Position numbers and translations under genes: made by a program. The notes beneath the pieces were generated by a model, which was given only the letters and a program-made list of their open reading frames with translations, was not told the origin of the DNA and made no database searches. 64,000 nucleotides of DNA from Marinomonas alcarazii. Its GTDB lineage: Bacteria; Pseudomonadota; Gammaproteobacteria; Pseudomonadales; Marinomonadaceae. The DNA lies in assembly GCF_003208215.1 (NCBI RefSeq), contig NZ_QKLW01000001.1, forward strand, positions 124,001 to 188,000, in the 5' to 3' direction. Positions 1-9,142 of the stretch are shown here, in pieces (within the stretch, counting starts at the first letter, position 1; each line of letters begins with the position of its first letter).

Positions 1-310
1 ACCAGGTGAAGCGAAAGATCCTGACGACTCTACCGTGTTTGATATTTACAAGGCGTTCGCCACACCTGAGCAAACGGCGCAGATGCGTCAGAATTTTGCT
101 GATGGCATTGCATGGGGCGAAGCGAAGAAGGAACTTTTTGCTCTGGTCAATGGTCAACTATCTGAGCCACGTGAAAAATACCTTGAGTTAATGGCTAATC
201 CATCTCATGTAGAAGAAGTTTTACAGGCAGGGGCGGAAAAAGCACGAGCTCGTGCACGTGGAATGATTTCAGACTTACGCAATGCCGTTGGTTTGGTCAA
301 TTTTAAATAA
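1..310 (+). CDS. trpS: Tryptophan-tRNA ligase, C-terminal part
   Basis: This is the 3' end of a gene that begins outside the window; the reading frame is open from base 2 to the TAA at 308-310. The visible 102 residues match the C-terminal helical region of the longer (about 450 aa) TrpS type found in Pseudomonas and relatives: a stretch with IAWGEAKKELF, then REKYLELMANP, then a Glu/Ala/Arg-rich EKARARAR helix and a final LRNAVGL. The enzyme charges tRNA-Trp in the cytoplasm. The catalytic HIGH and KMSKS motifs are upstream and cannot be seen. The next gene starts 12 bases downstream, so the two may be co-transcribed. Confidence 0.85.
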   Translation, partial: PGEAKDPDDSTVFDIYKAFATPEQTAQMRQNFADGIAWGEAKKELFALVNGQLSEPREKYLELMANPSHVEEVLQAGAEKARARARGMISDLRNAVGLVNFK

Positions 311-321
311 AGGAGAGTTTT

Positions 322-1185
322 GTGAAAACAACAGTATTTGCCATGTTAATGGCGTTTGTTTTGGCAATCGGCGCTGGCGGTTATAGTGCAGATGTTCAGG
401 CAAAGAAGTTTGGTGGTGGTAAAAGTTTTGGTAAAAGCTTTTCTATCTCTAAACCTAAAAGCACAACGAACAGCACAGCCGGTACAACCAATACAACAGC
501 TGGCGCTAAAAAGCCTGGTTTCTTAGGTGGAATGGGCGGTGGTCTGTTAGGCGGATTGTTAGCTGGTGGTATTTTTGCTGCTTTGCTAGGAAGCGGTGCT
601 TTTGACGGCATTTCTTTCGGTGATATTCTGCTATTTGCCTTGATTGGTTTCTTGGTTTACAAGTTCTTCATCGCACCAAAACGTCGTGCAGCTCAAGCGA
701 ACGCGGCAGGTGCTAATGGTATGTTCCGCGAAATGCCGAACTCAACCCGCGATGGTTCCCAGCCTTCTCCAATGTCTGGTATCAGTGGTTTTGGTTCTCA
801 GCCAGCGATTCAGCTTCCGCCAGGCTTTAATGAGCAAGCGTTTGTTGCTGAAGCGAAAAACCATTACATCACTTTGCAAAAAGCATGGGATGACAATAAT
901 TTCGATGAGATTCTAGATTATGTCAGCCCAGAACTATATAACTTGTTGGTGACTGAACGTGCTTCATACGGCAATGATAAGCCTCGTACAGAAGTTGTTT
1001 CCTTGATGGTTGAGATTGTTCGTGGTGAGTATATTGGCTCTATTGCCTCTATATCTTTGCAATTCTCAGGCTGGATCAAAGAAGGTGATCAGACTTCCGA
1101 AACCAATGAAATTTGGCATTTGGAAAAGAATATGTCTGATGCAAATGGAAATTGGACAATAGTTGGGATACAACAAGACAACTAA
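322..1185 (+). CDS. Tim44-like domain membrane protein
   Basis: A 287-residue protein with an N-terminal signal or anchor segment (residues 1-27), a low-complexity Lys/Ser/Thr/Gly region, a very Gly-rich hydrophobic segment (about 70-92), a second membrane segment (about 95-116), a polar linker and a C-terminal Tim44-like fold (about 165-285, with EAKNHYITLQKAWDDNN and a final NWTIVGIQQ). Bacterial members of this family are inner-membrane proteins of unclear function. The start is GTG at 322, supported by AGGAG at 311-315. It follows trpS closely and probably shares its transcript. Confidence 0.75.
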   Translation: MKTTVFAMLMAFVLAIGAGGYSADVQAKKFGGGKSFGKSFSISKPKSTTNSTAGTTNTTAGAKKPGFLGGMGGGLLGGLLAGGIFAALLGSGAFDGISFGDILLFALIGFLVYKFFIAPKRRAAQANAAGANGMFREMPNSTRDGSQPSPMSGISGFGSQPAIQLPPGFNEQAFVAEAKNHYITLQKAWDDNNFDEILDYVSPELYNLLVTERASYGNDKPRTEVVSLMVEIVRGEYIGSIASISLQFSGWIKEGDQTSETNEIWHLEKNMSDANGNWTIVGIQQDN

Positions 1186-1290
1186 TTGTTACTTAACTTT
1201 GCTCGTAGACTCATCACATTTTGTTTACACTAGACAAAGCTCGTGATGAGTCCTACATTACTCTTATTAAACTAAATATGGATGTGAGCC

Positions 1291-1800
1291 ATGTCTGAAT
1301 TAGCGCCTATCAAAGAAAACGGGAAAGCCTTATCTGAATCGAATAAAGGTGAGTTGTTACAGTATCTAACTTTTAAGCTGATTGACGAGACTTATGGTAT
1401 TAACGTCATGCAGATAAAAGAAGTACTACGCTATAGCGAAATAGCTCCGGTTCCTGGTGCGCCTTCCTATGTTTTAGGTATCGTTAATTTACGTGGTAAT
1501 GTCGTGACGGTAGTCGACACTCGAGTTCGTTTTAGCTTGCCTGAGTGTACAATTACTGACGACACTCGCATTATTATTATTGAGCACGATGGTGAGCAAG
1601 TTGGTTTGCTTGTTGATGCTGTTCAAGAAGTGTTCTATTTGTACCAAGGCGAGATTGAGCAAAGTCCTAGCGTTGGTAATGACGAAGCATTGAAGTTCAT
1701 TCAAGGTGTTTATCAAAAAGAAGAAGAGTTGGTTATTTTGCTTGAGCTTAACCGCATGTTTGAACGCAATGATGCACTTGGCATCGAAGCGATGAGCTAA
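1291..1800 (+). CDS. cheW: Chemotaxis coupling protein CheW
   Basis: A 169-residue single-domain CheW protein. The family couples methyl-accepting chemoreceptors to the kinase CheA in cytoplasmic arrays. Visible hallmarks are TYGINVMQIKEVLR, the conserved APSYVLGIVNLRGNVVTVVDTR block, and the second subdomain with EVFYLYQGEIEQ and a closing VILLELNRMF. The N-terminal 20 residues are a polar extension. It stands alone, without cheA or receptor genes nearby, so it may be an accessory CheW or belong to a dispersed flagellar/chemotaxis set. A strong terminator follows. Confidence 0.9.
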   Translation: MSELAPIKENGKALSESNKGELLQYLTFKLIDETYGINVMQIKEVLRYSEIAPVPGAPSYVLGIVNLRGNVVTVVDTRVRFSLPECTITDDTRIIIIEHDGEQVGLLVDAVQEVFYLYQGEIEQSPSVGNDEALKFIQGVYQKEEELVILLELNRMFERNDALGIEAMS

Positions 1801-1842
1801 GCGAAGCGCTTCTTTTTAAAACGATTCTCTTTTAAAGATCGA

Positions 1843-1872
1843 AAAAAAACCATGCATGGCATGGTTTTTTTG
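1843..1872. terminator. Bidirectional terminator between cheW and gsk
   Basis: An inverted repeat AAACCATGC / GCATGGTTT is flanked by an A-run on the left and a T-run on the right, so it can end transcription of cheW (plus) and gsk (minus). Confidence 0.85.
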
Positions 1873-1895
1873 TGTCTGTAATAAGCGCGGTAAGC

Positions 1896-3194
1896 TTATC
1901 TTTCCCAGTACGCTTCTTCTAAGCTGTCTTCTCGCTCCGGCAATCCTTTTGATAAACGAGACGCGTTTTGAGCCAGTATTTCATAACTCACACGGTTTGA
2001 ATATTTGCAAATTTGCGCGAAAGAAGAGTATGCCAAAAAGGGCGCTAAATGCTTGCTAGAGTTTGGCACCACTTCTTTGTGAAAGTGATTAGCAGATATG
2101 TCGTGAAGCAAGGCGGATAGAGCGCCGTCACCTGCACCATTGGTATTGCGAATTTTTTCAGGTCCGCCCATGTATGGGTCGATGTGAGAAAACACTTTTA
2201 CTGGTTGCTTGCAGGCTTCTCGTAACATTGGTCGACTGAATTCCCAGCGATTGAAATCGGCCAAGCTGCCAGATTTAATCGGATTGGTGGTCTCGCGTTT
2301 TAGCTCATCATCGGTGTAACCACATAAATACATGCCATCCGGACCTGCTGTCAGCAAAACAATATCAACATACTCTAGAATCGCACTGGCGGCTTGTAGC
2401 GGATCAGCTAGACCTGTTAATGCTTCGGCTTCCAGTTCATTCATGGCGAGCACATTAACGTGCTTTTTGATGATCTCGAGTAGCTCGTCTCTGTTTTCTT
2501 CTACTAGGTGTTTGGTGCCTAGGGTTAAGACGGTTGGAACCTGATTGTTATGGGCGTATTCCAAGGCTTTCAGCATGGCTTTTTTGATCGGTTTGCCTTG
2601 ATGGCGTAGTGGGTACGCACAAGTTACCAATGCGGCACCGCCTGCTATGATATGCTCTGGAATATGGTCTTCGTCCAGTTCGTCCATGTCTCCTGGGGCA
2701 ATGGCAAAAGTTCGTTCGCCATCTGGTGTGATTAGGGTAATACCGCGACCAATATCACCAGCGACACCTTGTAGATGATTCATATCTACTTTGCTGCTGG
2801 TATGGCAGATATAATGGTAAGCTGGTGAGCCTAAAGTGATGTTGGCTGACATAACGCCCAGTAGAACCGATTTATCATCGGCCAATACAGAATAGTTATG
2901 GATAGTGTTGCCAATCGTTCCGCCAGCAAAGTGATCTGAGATGCTGTTCTGTGCGGTTAACTCATCATAGATAGCAGACGCTGTGTCCGCATCGACAAGG
3001 TTGGATAATCCTTTTTGGATGTTGAAAGTTTCTAAAAATTGATCAGACACATTGGCGACCACATCGACAATGGTTTCATCCAAGCCAACAATGTAGGTGT
3101 CTTTATCGGGTCTAACTTCCGATGTCGGCAAAACAGGTTTGGCTTGAGAGACTGGAAAATAGTGTTTTAGTTTGCGTCTACCGGGAAACTTCAT
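1896..3194 (-). CDS. gsk: Inosine/guanosine kinase
   Basis: A 432-residue PfkB-family kinase that phosphorylates guanosine and inosine to GMP and IMP in purine salvage. It follows E. coli Gsk almost end to end: the N-terminus MKFPGRRKLKHYFPV, FAGGTIGNTIHNYSVLADD, GERTFAIAPG, VLTLGTKHLVEEN, AMNELEAEALTG, the anion-hole and catalytic-base motif NTNGAGDGALSALLHD, and the C-terminus LPEREDSLEEAYWER. The length is normal and the gene is intact. It is monocistronic, convergent with cheW and divergent from the MoeB-type gene. Confidence 0.95.
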   Translation of the reverse strand: MKFPGRRKLKHYFPVSQAKPVLPTSEVRPDKDTYIVGLDETIVDVVANVSDQFLETFNIQKGLSNLVDADTASAIYDELTAQNSISDHFAGGTIGNTIHNYSVLADDKSVLLGVMSANITLGSPAYHYICHTSSKVDMNHLQGVAGDIGRGITLITPDGERTFAIAPGDMDELDEDHIPEHIIAGGAALVTCAYPLRHQGKPIKKAMLKALEYAHNNQVPTVLTLGTKHLVEENRDELLEIIKKHVNVLAMNELEAEALTGLADPLQAASAILEYVDIVLLTAGPDGMYLCGYTDDELKRETTNPIKSGSLADFNRWEFSRPMLREACKQPVKVFSHIDPYMGGPEKIRNTNGAGDGALSALLHDISANHFHKEVVPNSSKHLAPFLAYSSFAQICKYSNRVSYEILAQNASRLSKGLPEREDSLEEAYWER

Positions 3195-3281
3195 ACTGGT
3201 ACTCGTGGGTAAGGTAATTAAGCGAGTTTAGCAAAGAATTGACCAGTCGGGCAGGATGATTGATAAGAAAGTAAGGTGAAA

Positions 3282-4052
3282 ATGAACGAATCAGAGTTAG
3301 ATCGTTATTGTCGACAGTTACTATTGCCGAATTTCGATATTCAAGGGCAACTTAACCTTGCTCAGACCAAGGTATTGGTTATTGGTTTGGGCGGGTTGGG
3401 GAACATTGCGGCAACTTATTTGGCAACGTCTGGCGTGGGGCATCTGATCCTTGCGGATGGGGACCAGCTAGAAAGCAGTAATTTACCTCGCCAAGTCCTT
3501 TACAACGAACAGCAGCTTGGCTTGAACAAAGTTGATGCGGCGGCGGAGCAAATAGCGCAGAAAAATTCTGCGGTTCATGTCGAGGTTTTGACGCAAAAGT
3601 TATCTGGTGAGCTTTTGTTAAACACGGTAGAGCAAGCGGATGTGGTATTGGATTGCACCGATAACTTCACTGCTAGACAGGCGATCAACCGGGCTTGTAT
3701 GGCACTAAAGAAGCCTTTAGTAAGCGCCGCTGCGATTCGCTGGGAAGGGCAGTTGGTAAACTTTTTATATGATCAGCAATCGACGCCTTGTTACGAGTGT
3801 TTGTATCCATCATTGTCGGATCAACAGTTAAGCTGTAACGAAAGCGGCATAGTTGCGCCTGTGGTGGGTATGTTAGGGGTTTATCAGGCACTGGAAGCAC
3901 TGAAGCTGGCAAGCGGTTGTGGAAAGGTGAAGCATGGCGTTCTGAGGTTGTTTGATGGTTTTGAGGGAAGCTGGCGTGAAATGCGTTTAACCCAAGACCC
4001 CGAGTGCTCTGCTTGTGCAATTGAAAGCAGTGAGGCGCTTGAAAACTCATAG
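3282..4052 (+). CDS. moeB: MoeB/ThiF-family adenylyltransferase
   Basis: This protein adenylates the C-terminal Gly of a small sulfur-carrier protein (MoaD in molybdopterin synthesis, or ThiS). It shows the RYCRQLLL N-terminus, the nucleotide-binding GLGGLG loop (residues 35-40) with Asp after the second strand, the DNFTARQAIN block, and two zinc CxxC pairs (CYEC and CSAC). I chose ATG 3282 because TAAGG at 3272-3276 is well spaced for it; a GTG six bases upstream is the alternative. No moa, moe or thi genes are adjacent, so molybdopterin versus thiazole use cannot be decided from context. MoeB is the better fit by overall layout. Confidence 0.8.
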   Translation: MNESELDRYCRQLLLPNFDIQGQLNLAQTKVLVIGLGGLGNIAATYLATSGVGHLILADGDQLESSNLPRQVLYNEQQLGLNKVDAAAEQIAQKNSAVHVEVLTQKLSGELLLNTVEQADVVLDCTDNFTARQAINRACMALKKPLVSAAAIRWEGQLVNFLYDQQSTPCYECLYPSLSDQQLSCNESGIVAPVVGMLGVYQALEALKLASGCGKVKHGVLRLFDGFEGSWREMRLTQDPECSACAIESSEALENS

Positions 4053-4071
4053 ATAGTCCCTATGTTAATAA

Positions 4072-5133
<1,062 letters not shown>

Positions 5134-5150
5134 GATCAAAGTCTCTAAAC

Positions 5151-5176
5151 AAAAAAACCGATCCTAAGATCGGTTT
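5151..5176. terminator. Bidirectional terminator between trxB and ppa
   Basis: The stem ACCGATC / GATCGGT has an A-run on the left and a run of seven T on the right. It sits between convergent genes and can serve both. Confidence 0.88.
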
Positions 5177-5211
5177 TTTTATGTCTGTAATAAAACGTTT
5201 AAAAAAACGAA

Positions 5212-5742
5212 TTACTGTGCGTTGTAAGCTTCGATGCCTTCAACGATGGCTTTTCTAGCTTCTTCAGCGCTCGCCCAACCTTCTACTTTTACCCACTTGC
5301 CTTTTTCAAGGGTTTTGTAGTTTTCGAAGAAATGTTCGATCTGATCACGTAGTAATTGTGGAATGTCGTTCACATCTTGGATATGACCGTATTCTTTGCT
5401 TAGTTTCTCGTGAGGAACGGCAACCAATTTAGCGTCCATGCCAGCTTCGTCAGACATGTTCAATACGCCAACAGGGCGGCAACGAATAACAGAACCAGGA
5501 ACCACTGGGTAAGGAGTGATAACCAATACGTCAACTGGGTCACCGTCATCAGCCAATGTGTTGTTAACATAGCCGTAGTTTGCTGGGTAAAACATCGGCG
5601 CTGTCATGAAGCGATCAACAACAAGAGCGTCCATGTCATGGTCCACTTCGTATTTTACTGGGTTCGCTTGAGCTGGGATTTCGATGATTACGTTGATGTC
5701 GTTTGGAGCATCTTTGCCCGCTGGGATCTTGTTATAGCTCAT
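5212..5742 (-). CDS. ppa: Inorganic pyrophosphatase
   Basis: A 176-residue family I soluble pyrophosphatase that hydrolyses PPi and so drives biosynthetic reactions. It shows the start [27 protein letters not shown], the metal-binding signature DGDPVDVLV, and the [15 protein letters not shown] helix near the C-terminus. The start at 5742 is supported by GGAAGAA upstream of MSYNK; the open frame continues 18 codons further but without a ribosome site or family similarity. Its length is that of E. coli Ppa. Confidence 0.95.
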   Translation of the reverse strand: MSYNKIPAGKDAPNDINVIIEIPAQANPVKYEVDHDMDALVVDRFMTAPMFYPANYGYVNNTLADDGDPVDVLVITPYPVVPGSVIRCRPVGVLNMSDEAGMDAKLVAVPHEKLSKEYGHIQDVNDIPQLLRDQIEHFFENYKTLEKGKWVKVEGWASAEEARKAIVEGIEAYNAQ

Positions 5743-5949
5743 TTTATTTCTTCCAATGTGGTAAATATTGGCGATATTATAAAAGCTAGAGTGCATCTAT
5801 GCTAGTTGTGGAAGCTGTCCATTCGTAATATTCTCTATTTCTTAGGAATTAAATACGTAAAAACAGCCTTATAATACGTTAACTTATTGCTTTCTTTCTG
5901 AATTTAGCTAGTCTTACAGTGTGATCAAATTATAGTCGCGAGGACAGTA

Positions 5950-6258
5950 ATGACAAAATCTGAGCTGATAGAGCTACTAATCGATCAGCAATCTCATTTG
6001 CCAGTGAAAGATGTGGAACAAGCCATCAAGGCGATGCTTGAACATATGTCTGATTCTTTGGCAAATGGTGAGCGCATAGAGATAAGAGGCTTTGGTAGTT
6101 TTTCTCTGCATTATCGAGCACCTAGAATAGGCAGAAACCCTAAAACAGGCGAGTCTGTTGATCTGAGCGCGAAGTATGTGCCGCATTTCAAACCGGGTAA
6201 AGAATTAAGGGAGTTGGTTAACTTGGCTCCTGGTGAAGAGATTAGCGAACTTAACTAA
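5950..6258 (+). CDS. ihfB: Integration host factor beta subunit
   Basis: A 102-residue nucleoid protein of the HU/IHF family that bends DNA as a heterodimer with IhfA. The start [18 protein letters not shown], the helix [26 protein letters not shown] and the DNA-intercalating arm around [10 protein letters not shown] mark it as IhfB rather than HU. The C-terminus is about eight residues longer than in E. coli. It lies upstream of lapA-lapB, a common order (ihfB-lapA-lapB-pyrF) in gammaproteobacteria. Confidence 0.93.
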   Translation: MTKSELIELLIDQQSHLPVKDVEQAIKAMLEHMSDSLANGERIEIRGFGSFSLHYRAPRIGRNPKTGESVDLSAKYVPHFKPGKELRELVNLAPGEEISELN

Positions 6259-6332
6259 TTTACATCTTATGCCTCGAAATCTTTGAGCTATCACGGCATA
6301 ATATCGCCATTCTATTGTTGGTAGGTTGTTTT

Positions 6333-6656
6333 ATGCTTAAATGGCTGAAAAGAGTTATTTACATCGTTCTTGTTACTTTTTTTCTCGCTGTTGGTGTGTT
6401 TTTTGCCATCCGTAACCCACAATTGATTCACCTTGACCTTGTTTTTTGGCAAGGCCCAGAGTTGAGCGTTGCTCTTTATACTATTTTGTCTTTCACCGTT
6501 GGGGCATGTTTGGCTCTGTTTGTGAGTTCGGTTGCTTATTTGCGCAGTGAGCGTCAAATCCGAGTATTGACTCGTCGATACGAAAAAGCACGTGATGAAG
6601 TAGATGCCTTACGTAAAGCTTCTATTACCAAAGAGCTTTCTGTAGGGAAGGAGTAA
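6333..6656 (+). CDS. lapA: Lipopolysaccharide assembly protein LapA
   Basis: A 107-residue inner-membrane protein of the LapA (DUF1049) family with two membrane segments (about residues 5-24 and 42-64) separated by the FAIRNPQLIHLDL motif typical of the family, and a basic cytoplasmic coiled C-terminus. LapA acts with LapB in controlling LPS synthesis through LpxC turnover. ATG 6333 is preferred over the upstream TTG because TAGG lies seven bases before it. Its stop lies just ahead of the lapB start. Confidence 0.85.
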   Translation: MLKWLKRVIYIVLVTFFLAVGVFFAIRNPQLIHLDLVFWQGPELSVALYTILSFTVGACLALFVSSVAYLRSERQIRVLTRRYEKARDEVDALRKASITKELSVGKE

Positions 6657-6661
6657 TTGCG

Positions 6662-7840
6662 TTGACCGAAATAGGATTGTTTCTGGTTCTTTTTGTCGCG
6701 CTCTTTGTTGGCTGGGCAATGGGGCGAAAGAGTCCGACTAAAAAAAATAAGCAAATAAAGAAGAGTATTCCAACAGACTACTTTCGTGGTCTTAATCATC
6801 TGCTTAATGATCAGCACTCCGAAGCGATTGACGCCTTCGTTGATTCCTTAGAAGTCAATTCTGATACCTTTGATATTCACCTTACATTAGGGAATTTGTT
6901 CCGTAAGAAGGGCGAAATACAAAAGGCGATTAATATTCATCAAAGTTTGTTGGCACGCCCTGAAATATCTCAACGTGAGATGCGCATGGTGCAGCTAGAG
7001 CTAGCCAGCGATTTTATGTCTGCAGGCTTGCTCGATAGGGCGGGGCGTTTGTTGTTGAACATGGCCTCTACGTCACGAAAAAGTGAGTTTCATCCCAAAA
7101 TTCTAGCCTTGTTGGTTGACCTGTACGAGTTTGAACAAAGCTGGGATAAAGCAATCCAGATCGGATTGGAGCTAATCAAAGAAAGCCCTAACAAGAAAGA
7201 AATCAAGCGTCTTGCTCATTTCCATTGTGAAATGGCGCAAGAGCTACAGAAGAAAGAGCATTGGAAGCCTGCTTTTCAACACTACAAAGAAGCCTTGGGT
7301 GTGGATTCCAGCTGTATTCGAGCAAGTATTGGGGCAGCGGACGTATTGAACAGTCAAGGCCGTTATCGTGATGCTATCAAAGAGCTTAAGCACGCAGCGG
7401 AGCAAGACCCTGAGTTTATTTCAATCATTATTCCTAAGTTAAAAGAGTGCTACCAGAAAGTCTGGGGAAGCGGTGGTTATATCAAGTTTTTGCAAGAGCA
7501 AAACCAAAAAAAGCCCTCTACCGCATTGATTATGGCGCTTGTACAACATTATATGGAAACAGATAAAGATTATGCCGAGATGTTTTTGGTTGAGCAGCTT
7601 AGACTGCACCCAACGATTAAAGGTTTTAAGGAATTAATTAGTCTCCAACTTGCTGATTCACATGGCTATAACCAACAGCACTTAGTGGTCTTGTTTGAGC
7701 TTATTGACCAGTTAGTGCAGGTAAAGCCGAAATTTCAATGCCGCCAGTGCGGTTTCCCTGGGCATCAATTGCATTGGCAATGTCCAAGCTGTAAAAACTG
7801 GGGTGTGGTTAAGCCTATTCATGGCTTAGAAGGCGAGTAA
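6662..7840 (+). CDS. lapB: Lipopolysaccharide assembly protein LapB
   Basis: A 392-residue protein with one N-terminal membrane anchor (residues 3-20), a basic stretch, an array of TPR repeats (about 40-350) and a C-terminal rubredoxin-like metal site with two CxxC pairs (CRQC and CPSC). In E. coli LapB promotes FtsH degradation of LpxC and so limits LPS synthesis. The start codon is TTG at 6662, with AAGGAG at 6648-6653 overlapping the lapA end. The pair is therefore translationally close, and pyrF follows 78 bases later. Confidence 0.9.
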   Translation: MTEIGLFLVLFVALFVGWAMGRKSPTKKNKQIKKSIPTDYFRGLNHLLNDQHSEAIDAFVDSLEVNSDTFDIHLTLGNLFRKKGEIQKAINIHQSLLARPEISQREMRMVQLELASDFMSAGLLDRAGRLLLNMASTSRKSEFHPKILALLVDLYEFEQSWDKAIQIGLELIKESPNKKEIKRLAHFHCEMAQELQKKEHWKPAFQHYKEALGVDSSCIRASIGAADVLNSQGRYRDAIKELKHAAEQDPEFISIIIPKLKECYQKVWGSGGYIKFLQEQNQKKPSTALIMALVQHYMETDKDYAEMFLVEQLRLHPTIKGFKELISLQLADSHGYNQQHLVVLFELIDQLVQVKPKFQCRQCGFPGHQLHWQCPSCKNWGVVKPIHGLEGE

Positions 7841-7918
7841 AATACAGCATTTGTATGTAGATGCTATTTATATAAATAACACTGAAATATTGATAAAACT
7901 GAAAAAAGAGGACACTGA

Positions 7919-8626
7919 ATGAGCTGCCAATCCCCTATTGTGGTTGCCCTAGATTATCCAACCATGGCGCAATCAATCGAGATGGCGAAACGACTAGATC
8001 CAAAGCAGTGTCGAGTAAAAGTCGGCAAAGAGTTGTTTACGACATCAGGTCCTGCAATTTTAGATGAGCTACACAAACTAGGCTTTGAAATATTTTTGGA
8101 TCTGAAATTTCATGATATTCCAAATACGGTAGCGAATGCCGTTAGTGTCGCGGCGAGAGCGGGTGTATGGATGGTCAACGTGCATGCGACTGGTGGTCGT
8201 CGAATGATGGAAGCTTCTGCCAATGCTTTGCAGCAACTGCCTGATAATAAAACATTGCTTATCGCTGTGACGGTACTGACCAGCATGGATCAAGCGGATC
8301 TTTTGGAAATCGGTATAGATTCAACACCTGAGCAACATGTTAAGCGTCTTGCTGCGTTGGCGAAATCGTCTGGTATGGATGGTGTGGTTTGTTCGGCTCA
8401 AGAGTCTAGTGTGTTGTCTGCCGATCTTGGCAAAGACTTTGTTTTAGTGACCCCAGGCATTCGTCCTGTTGGATCTGAACAAGGTGACCAGAAACGAATT
8501 ATGACACCAGCTGAGGCAATGGCGGCTGGAAGCCATTATCTTGTGATGGGTCGTCCGATTACTCAGGCGAGCGATCCTATTGCTGTGCTGACTCAGACAA
8601 ATACAGACTTGGGTGTAATCGTTTAA
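7919..8626 (+). CDS. pyrF: Orotidine 5'-phosphate decarboxylase
   Basis: A 235-residue TIM-barrel enzyme that decarboxylates OMP to UMP, the last step of de novo UMP synthesis. Key features are VALDYPT at the first strand, the catalytic cluster in DLKFHDIPNTV, VTVLTSMD, VCSAQE, and the phosphate-binding VTPGIRP and LVMGRPITQA near the end. The length is normal. It follows lapB, as in E. coli. Confidence 0.95.
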   Translation: MSCQSPIVVALDYPTMAQSIEMAKRLDPKQCRVKVGKELFTTSGPAILDELHKLGFEIFLDLKFHDIPNTVANAVSVAARAGVWMVNVHATGGRRMMEASANALQQLPDNKTLLIAVTVLTSMDQADLLEIGIDSTPEQHVKRLAALAKSSGMDGVVCSAQESSVLSADLGKDFVLVTPGIRPVGSEQGDQKRIMTPAEAMAAGSHYLVMGRPITQASDPIAVLTQTNTDLGVIV

Positions 8627-8671
8627 ATAGTCGTGTTAGCGGTTGAAGTCTGGATAAAAAGCTTTTAATCT

Positions 8672-8724
8672 AAAAACCACTTACTTGTTTTGGCTTGGTT
8701 GCTGATTCGGTGAGTGGTTTTTTT
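8672..8724 (+). terminator. Probable terminator after pyrF
   Basis: AAAAACCACTTA near 8674 pairs, with one weak position, with TGAGTGGTTTTT near 8711; a T-run follows. The loop is long (about 25 bases), so this call is moderate. Confidence 0.55.
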
Positions 8725-8775
8725 ATTGGCATGATGCTGATTTTTGTTATCAAAACAGTTTAAAAGGAATTTAAT

Positions 8776-9090
8776 ATGACGAAACTTAATCGTACCTTCC
8801 GTGTTTTTGTGTCTCGCACACTTTTGGTTATTTCATTGGTGCTTGCACCTTTCTCACTTTTTGCCGCGACGCCTTTAGATATTAATACAGCAACTGCAGC
8901 ACAGCTGACCGCTGTGATGTCTGGTGTTGGCACTAAGAAAGCAGAGGCGATTGTTGCTTACAGAGAAGCAAATGGCCGCTTTGAATCTGTTGATCAGTTA
9001 TCTAATGTAAAAGGGATTGGTGGTGTGCTATTGAACCGCAATCGAGAGTTACTGCAAGTCGCTACAGCTGATGGTGATTCAGATAAATAG
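8776..9090 (+). CDS. ComEA-like helix-hairpin-helix DNA-binding protein
   Basis: A 104-residue exported protein: signal peptide (residues 1-30, ending near FAA) followed by a compact domain with paired helix-hairpin-helix motifs (PLDINTATAAQLTAVMSGVGTK... and ...VKGIGGVLLNRNRELL). In Vibrio the short ComEA-type protein binds incoming DNA in the periplasm during natural transformation. No pilus or other competence genes are next to it, so a role in uptake rests on family knowledge. The gene is monocistronic with its own terminator. Confidence 0.82.
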   Translation: MTKLNRTFRVFVSRTLLVISLVLAPFSLFAATPLDINTATAAQLTAVMSGVGTKKAEAIVAYREANGRFESVDQLSNVKGIGGVLLNRNRELLQVATADGDSDK

Positions 9091-9111
9091 TTCGGAGCAT
9101 TATTAATACCG

Positions 9112-9142
9112 AAAAATAAGCGGATTGAGGTCCGCTTATTTT
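9112..9142. terminator. Bidirectional terminator, comEA-like / sulP
   Basis: AAAATAAGCGGA pairs perfectly with TCCGCTTATTTT across a seven-base loop. The minus-strand arm overlaps the sulP stop codon. Confidence 0.88.
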